A stretch of DNA of 64,000 nucleotides from Hirschia sp964342355 (GTDB lineage: Bacteria; Pseudomonadota; Alphaproteobacteria; Caulobacterales; Hyphomonadaceae), in contig CAYFFG010000008.1 in the NCBI GenBank assembly GCA_964342355.1, forward strand, positions 62,001 to 126,000, given 5' to 3'. The notes beneath the pieces were generated by a model that worked only from the letters and a program-made list of their open reading frames with translations, made no database searches and was not told where the DNA came from. Both the position numbers and the translations under genes were made by a program. Below are positions 26,417-35,685 of the stretch, piece by piece. Every line of letters starts with the position of its first letter. Position 1 is the first letter of the stretch.

Positions 26417-28675
26417 ATGACAGTTAGCGCTTCTGAATCCCACAACACTCTAAGAGAGCCCGGTCTGCCAACAGGTCGTGGTCGGGCTTTTTTGCGTCAG
26501 TTCGAGCTTATCGAACGCGTGCTCTCTTATCAGCCTGATGCTGATGAAGACGCCCTAAACCGTGCTTATGTCTTTGCTATGCTTAAGCATGGCGAGCAGA
26601 TGCGTCATTCCGGTGACCCATATTATGCGCATCCGGTTTCTGTTTCAGGTATTCTGACAGATCTCAAACTTGATCAGTCAACGATTATCGCTGGGCTGTT
26701 ACATGACACCGTCGAAGACACGGATGTTTCACTAGAGGATTTGGAAGAACTCTTTGGCAAAGATGTCGCCGACATAGTCGATGGCGTCACTAAGTTGACG
26801 CAACTGGAAGGCGCTAGTCAGAACGCAAAACAGGCAGAAAATTTTCAGAAATTTATTCTGGCGACGACGAAAGACATTCGTGTTCTATTGGTGAAACTTG
26901 CAGACCGCTTGCACAATATGCGCACGATCGAGTTTATGCCTAAGCCTGAAAGCAGACTTAGGATTGCGCACGAAACAATTGAAATTTATGCGCCCTTGGC
27001 GCGTCGAGCTGGTCTTTCAATTTTTGCAGCGGAGTTGGAAGACCTTGCGTTTACGGTGATCGATCCAGACGCGCGGGAAATGATCGAAAACCGATTGTCA
27101 GAGATCGCAAGCGACGCCCGTGAAGATATCAGACGCATACAGTCAGATATCGAAGTCCTGATGATGGCAAACGGTATTGATGGTGTCATCAGAGGAAGGC
27201 TTAAGCGTCCCTACAGCATCTGGCGGAAGCTGGAATATAAAGCAATTTCATTCAAAGATTTGGGTGACATTTTTGCATTTCGGTTGATCGTGCCGACCGT
27301 TGAAGACTGTTACAAGGCGATCGGAATTGCGCACCAGAATTGGGCGGCTTTATCCGGACGATTTAAAGATTATATTTCAGTGCCTAAACCAAATGGCTAC
27401 CGATCGCTTCACACCACTTTTAACGGGCCAAGTAATAGGCGTGTCGAACTCCAGATCAGAACGGCTGAGATGGATGAGGTTGCAGAGCGTGGTGTAGCTG
27501 CACACTGGCGTTATAAGAACAAGTCTTACGGATTTGACGAAGAAGCGGCGAGAGCGGCGGGTATAGACCCGTCTGACGCGCTTGTAAGCTTCTCTGAAAT
27601 GCTCGAACACGGTGCAGACGCTGAAGAGTTTCTTGAGCATGCGAAACTTGAGATGTATCGCGATACTGTGTTCGCATTTACGCCAGGTGGGCGTCTCGTC
27701 AAATTACCCAACGGGGCTATGCCACTGGATTTTGCTTATGCTGTTCACACTGCTATCGGCGATACATGCGTTGGCGCACGAATAAACGGCCATGATAGAC
27801 CTTTAAGAACACCAATTCAAAACGGCGACGTCATAGAGATTATACGCGGAGAAAAGGTGCAGCCGCCTTTAAACTGGCAAAGCCTGGTGGTGACGGGCCG
27901 CGCAAAGTCTGCAATCCGACGCATTACGCGAGAAAAAGAGGCTGAAGAATTCCTACAGCTGGGTCGCCAGAGATTGAACGTAAACCTTCGCCGAATTGGA
28001 CTAGATCCTCTGGACATTAAGTTCCGTGAGATCGCCAAACAGAATGGTTTAGGCACCACAGAACAGATGCTTGAGGGGATTGGAAGAGGTGATGTCGACC
28101 TTAAACATCTTCTTCAGGCAACCTTTCCAGAAAAAATGGACGCGGATGCGTTTGCTGGAAAGCATCGCATAGCTGACGAGGACTCCTTAGCTCTTATCGC
28201 TGGTGAGGAAATGACGCCTGGTGTGACCTTGCATTTGGCTGAGTGCTGTTCGCCTTTGCCGGGTGATCGGATTGTTGGCATTCATGAAGCTGGCAAGGGC
28301 GTGAATGTTCACGTAATTGATTGCAAATCGCTGGAAGAGTTTGAGGACCAACCAGATCTTTGGACTGATTTGCGCTGGCGCACACAAGCTACGTCGGATT
28401 TCTATGCTGTTGGGCGTGTTTTGGTGACGCTGACCAACAAGAAGGGCGCTTTGGCGAAGGTTTGCAAATCCATCTCGGATTCAAACGGCAACATTATCAA
28501 CATAACCATCAAGAATCGTTCTGAGGATTTTTTCGATTTTCTGTTTGACATTGAGGTTGAGGACAAGCGCCGCTTGTCTCAAATTATCGCAGCGTTGCGG
28601 GCGTTGAGCATTGTCGAAAGTGCGGATCGCGTGCGTGGGGAAGATGTTGTCCGTGAAAAGGAAACAAAGCATTGA
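26417..28675 (+). CDS. rsh: Bifunctional (p)ppGpp synthetase/hydrolase (RelA/SpoT, Rsh)
   Basis: 752 residues. The hydrolase HD domain has YYAHPVSV and LLHDTVEDT (about 75-100). The synthetase domain (about 245-370) has SIWRKL, DLGDIFAFRLIV, YISVPKPNGYRSLHTT and VELQIRT. A TGS domain follows (TPGGRLVKLPNGAMPLDFAY, about 418), then a zinc-finger-like segment with CCSPLPGD and a C-terminal ACT domain (about 665-745). Both catalytic halves look intact, so it should make and degrade (p)ppGpp as the sole long Rsh. The pyrE TTG start overlaps its stop. Confidence 0.96.
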   Translation: MTVSASESHNTLREPGLPTGRGRAFLRQFELIERVLSYQPDADEDALNRAYVFAMLKHGEQMRHSGDPYYAHPVSVSGILTDLKLDQSTIIAGLLHDTVEDTDVSLEDLEELFGKDVADIVDGVTKLTQLEGASQNAKQAENFQKFILATTKDIRVLLVKLADRLHNMRTIEFMPKPESRLRIAHETIEIYAPLARRAGLSIFAAELEDLAFTVIDPDAREMIENRLSEIASDAREDIRRIQSDIEVLMMANGIDGVIRGRLKRPYSIWRKLEYKAISFKDLGDIFAFRLIVPTVEDCYKAIGIAHQNWAALSGRFKDYISVPKPNGYRSLHTTFNGPSNRRVELQIRTAEMDEVAERGVAAHWRYKNKSYGFDEEAARAAGIDPSDALVSFSEMLEHGADAEEFLEHAKLEMYRDTVFAFTPGGRLVKLPNGAMPLDFAYAVHTAIGDTCVGARINGHDRPLRTPIQNGDVIEIIRGEKVQPPLNWQSLVVTGRAKSAIRRITREKEAEEFLQLGRQRLNVNLRRIGLDPLDIKFREIAKQNGLGTTEQMLEGIGRGDVDLKHLLQATFPEKMDADAFAGKHRIADEDSLALIAGEEMTPGVTLHLAECCSPLPGDRIVGIHEAGKGVNVHVIDCKSLEEFEDQPDLWTDLRWRTQATSDFYAVGRVLVTLTNKKGALAKVCKSISDSNGNIINITIKNRSEDFFDFLFDIEVEDKRRLSQIIAALRALSIVESADRVRGEDVVREKETKH

Positions 28676-29253
28676 ATACGAACGAAGTGCTAGATGAATT
28701 TAGGAAAGTGGGCGCTCTATTAGAGGGGCACTTTATCTTATCATCGGGGCGACGCAGCCCAGTATTCCTGCAAAAGGCTTTGGTGTTTTCCCACCCTCAG
28801 ACAAGCGAGCGCATTTGTTCGGCGCTGGCTAGAAAGCTGGAAGAAGCATTCGGTCGGATTGACGTTGTTTGTGGTCCAGCTGTTGGCGGATTGATCCCAG
28901 GTTATGAAACAGCTCGCGCTCTTGGTTGCCGCGCCATCTACACGGAGCGTCAGGATGGCCAAATGACGTTGCGTCGTGGTTTCTCGATCGAGCCTGGCGA
29001 GCGTGTGGTGGTTGTCGAGGACATTGTGACGACGGGCTTATCTATGCGCGAGACCTTTTCAGCACTATCAAAAACGCCTGGCGTTCTTCTTGGAGGAGCG
29101 TGTGTCGTTGATCGTTCCAATGGGAAAGCAGATGTCAGCCTGCCGCTTGTATCTCTCGCAGCGGTCGATTTTCCTGACTATGATCCATCAGAACTGCCAC
29201 CAGAGTTAGAGAAGCTTCCGGCGATAAAACCAGGTAGCCGGGGCCTAAAATGA
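28672..29253 (+). CDS. pyrE: Orotate phosphoribosyltransferase
   Basis: 193 residues. It joins orotate and PRPP to give OMP in pyrimidine synthesis. Visible motifs are GHFILSSGRRSP (orotate and PRPP binding), GPAVGGLIPGYE and the PRPP loop VVVVEDIVTTGLSM (about 116-129). The TTG at 28672 overlaps the rsh stop codon, and the only nearby Shine-Dalgarno-like stretch is AAAAGGA about 10 nt before it. Its stop overlaps the pdxJ start by 4 nt. Confidence 0.95.
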   Translation: MNTNEVLDEFRKVGALLEGHFILSSGRRSPVFLQKALVFSHPQTSERICSALARKLEEAFGRIDVVCGPAVGGLIPGYETARALGCRAIYTERQDGQMTLRRGFSIEPGERVVVVEDIVTTGLSMRETFSALSKTPGVLLGGACVVDRSNGKADVSLPLVSLAAVDFPDYDPSELPPELEKLPAIKPGSRGLK

Positions 29254-29999
29254 ACCAACTAACCCGTGCCAGATTAGGGGTGAATATTGACCACGTTGCG
29301 ACAATCAGAAACGCACGCGGCGGCGCACATCCTGATCCGGCAAGAGCTGCTAGAATTGCGCGTGACGCTGGCGCGGACGGGATTACTATTCACCTGCGCG
29401 AAGACCGGCGGCACATAAGAGATCATGACTTGGAGGCAGTCGCTCAATCGGTTGAGCTCCCGATCAATCTTGAAATGGCGACAACAGAGGAAATGTTGTC
29501 GATTGCGCTTCGTTTCAAGCCGCATGCTGTCTGTCTTGTTCCTGAAAAGCGTGAAGAGCGCACGACCGAAGGCGGTTTGGATGTGGCCCGTCTTCATAAC
29601 ACCGTCGCCCCATATGTTGTCCGCCTGAAAGAGAATGGCTCACGGGTGTCTCTGTTCATAGAGCCGGATCTGGTACAGGTTGCGGTTGCAGAAGCGATTG
29701 GCGCACCTGTTGTGGAGCTGCACACTGGCAAATACGTCGAGCACGTTTTTGCTGGAGAATATGAAAGCGCCGAAAACGAACTAGCTCGGCTTAGGTCTGC
29801 GGCGTTTGAAGGCGCAAAACGAGGCATTGAAGTTCATGCAGGTCATGGATTGACGTATGATACGATTGCCGCCGTTGCGTCTATCCCGGAAATCGCTGAA
29901 TTCAACATTGGCCATTTTCTGATGGGCGAAGCGATTTTTGTCGGTTTGGATCAAGCTGTACGCCGCATGCGCGAATTGATAGATGAGGCCCGCCAGTGA
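29250..29999 (+). CDS. pdxJ: Pyridoxine 5'-phosphate synthase
   Basis: 249 residues, a TIM barrel that makes pyridoxine 5'-phosphate from 1-deoxyxylulose 5-phosphate and amino-acetone phosphate. The N-terminal LGVNIDHVATIRNARGG signature is intact, followed by DGITIHLREDRRHI, the catalytic Glu region LEMATTEEML, VCLVPEKREERTTEGG and HAGHGLTYD. Starts and stops overlap with pyrE and acpS by 4 nt each, so the string is translated as a unit. Confidence 0.97.
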   Translation: MNQLTRARLGVNIDHVATIRNARGGAHPDPARAARIARDAGADGITIHLREDRRHIRDHDLEAVAQSVELPINLEMATTEEMLSIALRFKPHAVCLVPEKREERTTEGGLDVARLHNTVAPYVVRLKENGSRVSLFIEPDLVQVAVAEAIGAPVVELHTGKYVEHVFAGEYESAENELARLRSAAFEGAKRGIEVHAGHGLTYDTIAAVASIPEIAEFNIGHFLMGEAIFVGLDQAVRRMRELIDEARQ

Positions 30000-30397
30000 T
30001 CATCGGTTTAGGGCAGGATATGTCTGATATTCGGCGGATCGAAAAATCTATAGAACGGTTTGGAGATCGTTTCACCCATCGCATTTTTACAGATGTAGAA
30101 AGAGCGAAAGCCGAAAGCCGCCGACGACCTGCGGATACCTATGCCAAAAGGTTTGCAGCTAAAGAAGCATGCGCAAAGGCCCTGGGAACGGGAGTTCCTA
30201 AACACGGTGTCAGCTGGCAGCATATGTCGGTTGTTAATTTACCATCCGGCAAACCAACCTTACAGCTATCTGGCGGCGCACAGAAAAGGCTGCAAGATAT
30301 TACACCTGAAGGTATGACCGCCCACGTGCATTTGACCATTACAGATGATTATCCCTACGCGCAGGCCATGGTGATCATAGAAGCATTAGAGGCATAG
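29996..30397 (+). CDS. acpS: Holo-[acyl-carrier-protein] synthase
   Basis: 133 residues. It transfers 4'-phosphopantetheine from CoA to ACP. GLGQDMSDIRRIEKSIERFG (residues 4-23) holds the metal-binding Asp, RFAAKEACAKALGTG (about 47-61) holds the catalytic Glu and Lys, and WQHMSVVNLPSGKP follows. The GTG start overlaps the pdxJ stop. In many alphaproteobacteria lepB follows acpS; here rnc follows directly after 9 nt. Confidence 0.95.
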   Translation: MIIGLGQDMSDIRRIEKSIERFGDRFTHRIFTDVERAKAESRRRPADTYAKRFAAKEACAKALGTGVPKHGVSWQHMSVVNLPSGKPTLQLSGGAQKRLQDITPEGMTAHVHLTITDDYPYAQAMVIIEALEA

Positions 30398-30406
30398 TCG
30401 CATTAG

Positions 30407-31174
30407 ATGGTGAGACCTAATTCCAGTCACACGGGTAAGAGGCGGCGTAACAGAAAGCGGCTAGAAAGATCGGCTCCGCCTGTGCTGGCGGTGAACCTGA
30501 GCAAAGAACTTGAAGAGATTTGTCGATATAAGTTCAAAGACAAAGCGCTACTGGCGCGTGCAATGACGCACACCAGTGCGGTGCCGGGCGATGCGTCGAA
30601 ACATTCTAACGAGCGTTTGGAATTTTTAGGCGATCGTGTGCTGGGCTTGGTTATCGCCAACCAATTGTTATTGCGATTTGAGAGTGAGCGAGAAGGTGGG
30701 TTGGCACCGCGTCTTAACGCCTTGGTTAGCCGGGAAACATGTGCACGCGTAGCGGAACAACTGTCACTAGGACAATTCTTGATTTTAGATCCTTCTGAAC
30801 AGGCAAGAGGCGGCGCGCATAAACCGTCACTTTTAGCAGATGTCACAGAAGCGATCATTGGTGCGATCTATCTGGATGGCGGTTTAAGTCCCGCAGAAAA
30901 GTTTATCACGCGACATTGGAAAGCGTTTTTCATGGATCTGGAAGAAGCGCCTAAGGATGCAAAGTCTGCGTTACAAGAGGTTGTGCAGGCTAATGGAAAA
31001 CCGACGCCAGTTTATACGCTGAAAGATCGGGTTGGACCCGACCATGCGCCTGTTTTTACCGTCGAAGTGTCTGTTGATGGCATAGAAAGTCAGTCCGGAC
31101 AGGGCGCTTCCAAGCAGGATGCGGAAAGACAGGCTGCGCGAGCAATGCTTGAAGTTATTGGAGAAGATATTTGA
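30407..31174 (+). CDS. rnc: Ribonuclease III
   Basis: 255 residues. A double-strand-specific endoribonuclease that processes rRNA and mRNA. The catalytic motif NERLEFLGDRVLGL (about 67-80), a second acidic cluster DVTEAIIGAIYLDGG (about 145) and a C-terminal dsRNA-binding domain (KSALQEVVQANGKPTPVY to the end) are intact. About 28 residues at the N terminus are very basic (KRRRNRKRLER) and not part of the core; the start could be slightly downstream, but no better ribosome-binding site is seen. It overlaps era by ATGA-type coupling. Confidence 0.96.
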   Translation: MVRPNSSHTGKRRRNRKRLERSAPPVLAVNLSKELEEICRYKFKDKALLARAMTHTSAVPGDASKHSNERLEFLGDRVLGLVIANQLLLRFESEREGGLAPRLNALVSRETCARVAEQLSLGQFLILDPSEQARGGAHKPSLLADVTEAIIGAIYLDGGLSPAEKFITRHWKAFFMDLEEAPKDAKSALQEVVQANGKPTPVYTLKDRVGPDHAPVFTVEVSVDGIESQSGQGASKQDAERQAARAMLEVIGEDI

Positions 31175-32145
31175 TGTCTGAACAAATTGAGACACCAGAC
31201 ACAAATTTACCTCAGACCCGCGCTGGCTTTGTTGCGGTCATTGGCGCGCCAAACGCTGGGAAATCAACTTTGGTGAACCAGTTGGTTGGAGCCAAAGTTT
31301 CTATCGTTACGCATAAGGTGCAAACGACGCGCTTTCCTGTCCGCGGTGTAATGATGCATGACAGAGCGCAGATCATTTTAGTGGATACGCCAGGGATTTT
31401 TGCACCCAAAAGGCGACTTGACCGTGCAATGGTGCGTTCGGCTTGGGAAGGCGCCGAGGGTGCTGACGCTATTCTTCATGTGGTCGATTCAAATTGCTGG
31501 GCTAACTATCTGATCGGCAAAGCGTCTGCTGCTGATAATAAGTCAATTGAAGATGATAAGCGTATAATCAACGACCTAAAGGCGTCCGGGCGTAAAGCGC
31601 TTTTAGCTCTAAATAAGATCGACCTTTTTGAGCGAGATGCTTTGTTGCCTATTTCGCAGAAATTATTCGAAGAGAATGTTTATTCTAACGTATTCATGAT
31701 TTCTGGTTTAAAGGGCGGCGGGCTAACATCACTTTGCCAGCACCTATCCGAACAAATGCCGTTGAGCCCATTTTTGTTTCCGGAAGATCAAGCCGCGGAC
31801 ATGCCATCAAGACTTTTGGCGGCTGAGGTCACGCGTGAAAAACTGATGCTTCGTTTGCACCAGGAATTACCTTATCAGCTCACGGTGGAAACTGAGAACT
31901 GGGAGAATAGAAAAGACGGTTCCATTCGTGTTGATCAAATGATTTATGTTTCGCGTGAGGGGCACAAGAAAATTGTTCTTGGGAAGGGCGGTGAGACGAT
32001 CAAGGACATTGGACGCAAATCTCGCCAAGAACTCCAGGAAATATTTGGTACGTCTGTGCATTTATTTACGCGCGTAAAGGTGTCTGAAAAATGGGCCGAT
32101 AGTCGGTTAAGGTTTAGCGCAATTGGATTAGATTTCGACGTTTAA
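31174..32145 (+). CDS. era: GTPase Era
   Basis: 323 residues. An essential 30S assembly GTPase. G1 is GAPNAGKST (about 25-33), G2 is near TTRFPVRG, G3 is DTPGIF, G4 is NKID, and a C-terminal KH domain (GHKKIVLGKGGETIKDIGRKS-type, in two blocks) binds the 3' end of 16S rRNA. ATG 31174 overlaps the rnc TGA; a TTG at 31171 adds only one residue. recO, which often follows era in proteobacteria, is not here. Confidence 0.96.
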   Translation: MSEQIETPDTNLPQTRAGFVAVIGAPNAGKSTLVNQLVGAKVSIVTHKVQTTRFPVRGVMMHDRAQIILVDTPGIFAPKRRLDRAMVRSAWEGAEGADAILHVVDSNCWANYLIGKASAADNKSIEDDKRIINDLKASGRKALLALNKIDLFERDALLPISQKLFEENVYSNVFMISGLKGGGLTSLCQHLSEQMPLSPFLFPEDQAADMPSRLLAAEVTREKLMLRLHQELPYQLTVETENWENRKDGSIRVDQMIYVSREGHKKIVLGKGGETIKDIGRKSRQELQEIFGTSVHLFTRVKVSEKWADSRLRFSAIGLDFDV

Positions 32146-32213
32146 ACCGATTTTCTCCAGAAACTGTTTATATAACAGCGTTATCATTTCCTCGGGTTGG
32201 GAATGGTGAGAAC

Positions 32214-32606
32214 ATGTACCTTCAGCAAAAATTCATGAGAGCGATGCTGTTTGGTGTGCTTTTATGCACATTAGCGCTGATATCGGCTGCAGTGTCTGTT
32301 GCCTTTATAAAATACTATCGCCAGCCAGAAGTGGCTTTGATCTTCCCTTTAATGGGGGTGATGAGCATGTTTGTTGGTGAAAAATTACTTTATAAAATAG
32401 AACAAACCGTCTCGAATAATACAGGTGGCGCGGGTGCGTCTTTCTTTCGGTGCGCAGTCTCTGCAATTGTTATTGTTTCAACTCCCGCAATTGCATGGGG
32501 AAGTGTTGAGTACGTTTCAAATTTGATAGTGGTTGGATTTGAAACCTGGGGAATGCCACACAATACCGAGTTCATCCGGAATCTGTTGGATCGCCAAACA
32601 GGTTAA
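32214..32606 (+). CDS. Unknown small membrane protein
   Basis: 130 residues; I do not recognise the family. Three hydrophobic segments are visible: about 8-30 (AMLFGVLLCTLALISAAVSV), 40-55 (VALIFPLMGVMSMFVG) and 78-105 (CAVSAIVIVSTPAIAWGSV, LIVVGF). The tail is polar. GGTGAG lies before the ATG. It follows era by 68 nt, where recO is often found, and its stop codon overlaps that of the convergent glycosyltransferase gene by 3-4 bp. Coding likelihood is fair from the hydrophobic pattern and codon use. Confidence 0.65.
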   Translation: MYLQQKFMRAMLFGVLLCTLALISAAVSVAFIKYYRQPEVALIFPLMGVMSMFVGEKLLYKIEQTVSNNTGGAGASFFRCAVSAIVIVSTPAIAWGSVEYVSNLIVVGFETWGMPHNTEFIRNLLDRQTG

Positions 32607-33391
32607 TCTTTCAAACCTTTGGCTTTGCGCGCCCAAGCTTCTCTTGCTTTCGCAAGACGAATGAACCGAGCAAATGCATAAATGATGCTTTCGTTAAACC
32701 CCTGAACGCCAAACAAAATATAACGCCTCAAGAGCATAGATTTAAGAAACGCTGTTGTTGGTTCTGTTAGAAGCCTGAGGATAGACGGCTTGCGCCCTTT
32801 GGCCAGCATGTCCGATGCTTGCATTGAGCTATAGTTATTTATTTTCTCAATAGCGTGTTTGTAAGAGCGAAAGCAGCGGTGATTGATTTGGTTCTTAAAC
32901 TTGCTGACGCGCCCACCACCTTTAACAACAACTGAATCGTGGACGAGTTCAGTTTTAAATCCGGCCTTCTCTTTGTTATACATTCGGACAGGATCGTTGG
33001 AGGGAGCGAATGGGCGCGGTTTGTCATCTAATGGAAAGCATAGTCTGATATCGATCCGATAGGCGTCAGCGGTTGGTTCATGCTCGCCAGAAAACATTTG
33101 TCTGATTTCTGCCCCTAGAGCTTCGCTGACCTCTTCGTCTGCGTCGATATTCAACAACCATTTTTGCGAGCAAAGTTTTTCGCCAAAAACCTTTTGAGGG
33201 CCATATCCCTCCCACTCATTGTAAACAGTATGAGCTCCAAGAGACTTTGCGAGTTCTACCGTGCCATCCGAGCTGCCTGAATCAATGACAATGACCTCGT
33301 GCGCCCAGTCAATCACCGATTTGATCACAGCTCCAATGCGATCTACTTCATCGCGCGCTATGATGAAAACAGATAAAGGTATCTTGTCCAT
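32603..33391 (-). CDS. Glycosyltransferase family 2 (WaaE/KdtX-like)
   Basis: 262 residues. The GT-A fold is marked by LSVFIIARDEVDRIGAVI at the N terminus, the DSGSSDGTVELAKSLGA segment (about 38-54) and the metal-binding NIDADEEVS (about 81-89). Residues 100-175 fit the LPS core beta-1,4-glucosyltransferase-like group, and the basic C terminus may contact the membrane. It may modify lipopolysaccharide core or another envelope glycan. It overlaps the end of the convergent membrane protein gene; no other LPS gene is nearby. Confidence 0.88.
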   Translation of the reverse strand: MDKIPLSVFIIARDEVDRIGAVIKSVIDWAHEVIVIDSGSSDGTVELAKSLGAHTVYNEWEGYGPQKVFGEKLCSQKWLLNIDADEEVSEALGAEIRQMFSGEHEPTADAYRIDIRLCFPLDDKPRPFAPSNDPVRMYNKEKAGFKTELVHDSVVVKGGGRVSKFKNQINHRCFRSYKHAIEKINNYSSMQASDMLAKGRKPSILRLLTEPTTAFLKSMLLRRYILFGVQGFNESIIYAFARFIRLAKAREAWARKAKGLKD

Positions 33392-33461
33392 TGATTAGTC
33401 AGACCAAAAACTGATGTCAGGATATGTTGCACCAAATCCCTAAATGAGCGTTCGCTAAGAC

Positions 33462-34709
33462 TCAAGGGATACGGCCTTCTACGTCTCTGACATCACCGAT
33501 CTTTTTTACTGGCGCAACACTGATTGATTTGATGGGCGGTAAGGGGGGCGCTGGTTTGGCGGCGTTCTCATCCAACCATGCGCTCGCCAGTCTGGCGCGC
33601 TGAGCTGCATCCTTTTTAAGGTTTCCATAAAAGAGATTATAGTCGGGCGCTTTAAGAAAGCCCTGTTTTCTTTTGTTGCGTTTTACCCGTTTGTCATCAG
33701 GACGATTAACAACCAAAACATTGTCTACACATTGCGCTACTGTTCCCGAACTAATTATTTCAGGCTCTTGTGAATTTGGATCATTCGGTAAAACAGCCGC
33801 ACCAAGGTGTTTTGTCGGGGCGGCAATACGACTGGAGCTATCTCCAAAAACGGGATTGAAGCAGACAGGTGTTGATTGGCTGCGCACAAATTGTTCGTCA
33901 GAAGACGACCATGCCCAATCTCTCTGTGCCAGTATTTGGACTTGTTGCGTGTTACCTTCTTCCGCTGAATTCCATGATGCAAAACAGTTAAATTGATTGG
34001 CTGTGTCACAGACCGACAGCCAACTTTTCTGAGAATGTACGAAAGATTCCGGAGTGTACGTTTCTATTGCATAGGCAGCGACCAGGCGCTGCCTTAGATC
34101 CTCTGTGACAAATTCTTCGGCGAGCAATCGTTGTATCAGCAGGCCGCCCTGATCAACGCCTACAAGTATGAGAGCTCGCCCCTTGTTGTCGTTTTCCAAA
34201 TAGTGCTGAAATGCCCGATCTATGTCTGCATAAGCTAATTCTATAGCAGATGCAGAAGAGCTGTCCTCATCATACAATGCGCCCAATGTCGCCTGACGAT
34301 ACCTGGGGGCGTAGATGGCGCCAGCGTCTGCAAAAGCTCTGGCATAAATGTTTGTTAGCGAATGTTGCTCGGTGGTTGCCGGTAAAGATAAATCATCATT
34401 CCATTTTTCACTTGAAAGGAAACTTGTTGGATGCGCGAAGAACACATCAACACCCCATGGTGTTTCCCAGGCGCCGGGAAGAGGGGCTTTAGGACGGATT
34501 AGCCAAGAAGATTCGTTAGCGTAATCAGGAGGTGCGGCTATTTCTGAGTGGGAAAAAATGTGTTCAGGTGTGACGCTTTTCTGCGTCCTTGCTTCGTCAA
34601 ACCATACGATAACAGCGATTAGAAATGTAAAAGCAAGCCCAGCAATGAGGGCCATCTTCGCTTTGCTTGGAGGTTGAGGAGCTGATGCTTTTTGGGGCTG
34701 TGAATGCAT
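33462..34709 (-). CDS. DUF3089-family alpha/beta-hydrolase-like protein, nucleophile replaced
   Basis: 415 residues with an N-terminal TM anchor (about 18-37, KMALIAGLAFTFLIAVIVW) and a DUF3089 domain: VDVFFAHPTSFL, IYAPRYRQATLGAL, then AYADIDRAFQHYL. The nucleophile elbow, normally GHSQGS in this family, reads GVDQGG (184-189): Asp 186 is at the Ser position and Val at the His position. Catalysis by the usual Ser mechanism is therefore unlikely, and the protein may bind rather than cleave. The last 50 residues are Pro/Lys-rich. No clear Shine-Dalgarno site is seen. Confidence 0.85.
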   Translation of the reverse strand: MHSQPQKASAPQPPSKAKMALIAGLAFTFLIAVIVWFDEARTQKSVTPEHIFSHSEIAAPPDYANESSWLIRPKAPLPGAWETPWGVDVFFAHPTSFLSSEKWNDDLSLPATTEQHSLTNIYARAFADAGAIYAPRYRQATLGALYDEDSSSASAIELAYADIDRAFQHYLENDNKGRALILVGVDQGGLLIQRLLAEEFVTEDLRQRLVAAYAIETYTPESFVHSQKSWLSVCDTANQFNCFASWNSAEEGNTQQVQILAQRDWAWSSSDEQFVRSQSTPVCFNPVFGDSSSRIAAPTKHLGAAVLPNDPNSQEPEIISSGTVAQCVDNVLVVNRPDDKRVKRNKRKQGFLKAPDYNLFYGNLKKDAAQRARLASAWLDENAAKPAPPLPPIKSISVAPVKKIGDVRDVEGRIP

Positions 34710-34965
34710 ATAATCTGACTATCAAATGACGATGGTTCCTGAATATCAGGTACATCGGAAAAATCGTTGGAAATAAGGGCCAAATGTGATCACTAGGCCA
34801 TAGAATCTACAAAATTTAGAATACATTCCAATACCAGCAGAGCAATGCGCACCCATGTAAGGTGAATGTTCCTCTTCTCAAAATATTCAGACAAATCGCC
34901 TATCTTCAGTCGATGAAGGATGTAGCGTTTATCGACGTTAACTAGTTGCTGAGTGGACTTTCAGG

Positions 34966-35682
34966 ATGTCAGACAAGACGTCGAGCACAGAAAATAACCT
35001 TTTTGAGATGCGGCCCCCGAAACGGTTGGGTCCTTTAGGCTGGCTGCGAGCTCGCTTCTTCACCGGGATTGTTGTGGCTGCGCCGATAGGTATCACTATC
35101 TGGCTTGTTTGGATGTTTGTCACTTTTGTTGATGCGCGCATAAAGCCGCTCATTCCTGAAAAGTGGAACCCAGAGACCTACACGCAGATTGGCTTGCCTG
35201 GTCTTGGTGTGTTGGTGGCTGTTATCGGTTTAACAATAATCGGGATTATTGCTGCCAACTTAATCGGTAAGTCGCTGTTGAAAGCGGGAGAACGTCTGAT
35301 TGGACGCGTGCCGCTTGTGCGTAATATTCATATGGCTTTCAAACAAATCTTTGAGACACTTGCGACAAGTCAGTCGAGTAACTTCAAGGAAGTTGTGATG
35401 GTTGAATATCCACGTAAGGGTTCATGGGCGGTCGGCTTCGTGACCGCACCCGCTCGTGGAGCTGTTGCCGCTGTAAATCCTGCATTGGTCGGCGTGTTTG
35501 TGCCAACAACCCCTAACCCAACTTCGGGCTTTTTGATCTATGTCGAACGTCATGAGCTCAGACATCTGGATTTAAGTGTCGAAGATGGAGCAAAGTTGAT
35601 CATCTCTGCAGGCCTGGTGGTGCCAGAATCGCTTTCTGTGAAGGCCATTGAATCTGAAGAACAGGTTGAGGTTGCAAAATAG
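34966..35682 (+). CDS. DUF502 family membrane protein
   Basis: 238 residues. Two TM segments (about 27-50, FFTGIVVAAPIGITIWLVWMF in pieces, and 75-98, LGVLVAVIGLTIIGIIAANLIG) are followed by the conserved DUF502 body: RVPLVRNIHMAFKQI, VVMVEYPRKGSWAVGFVT, VFVPTTPNPTSGFL. Function is unknown. Its gene is often found next to recG in alphaproteobacteria, as here, where the two converge with 3 bp between the stop codons. The 256 bp before it (34710-34965) are AT-rich and hold no gene I can see. Confidence 0.9.
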   Translation: MSDKTSSTENNLFEMRPPKRLGPLGWLRARFFTGIVVAAPIGITIWLVWMFVTFVDARIKPLIPEKWNPETYTQIGLPGLGVLVAVIGLTIIGIIAANLIGKSLLKAGERLIGRVPLVRNIHMAFKQIFETLATSQSSNFKEVVMVEYPRKGSWAVGFVTAPARGAVAAVNPALVGVFVPTTPNPTSGFLIYVERHELRHLDLSVEDGAKLIISAGLVVPESLSVKAIESEEQVEVAK

Positions 35683-35685
35683 CCG

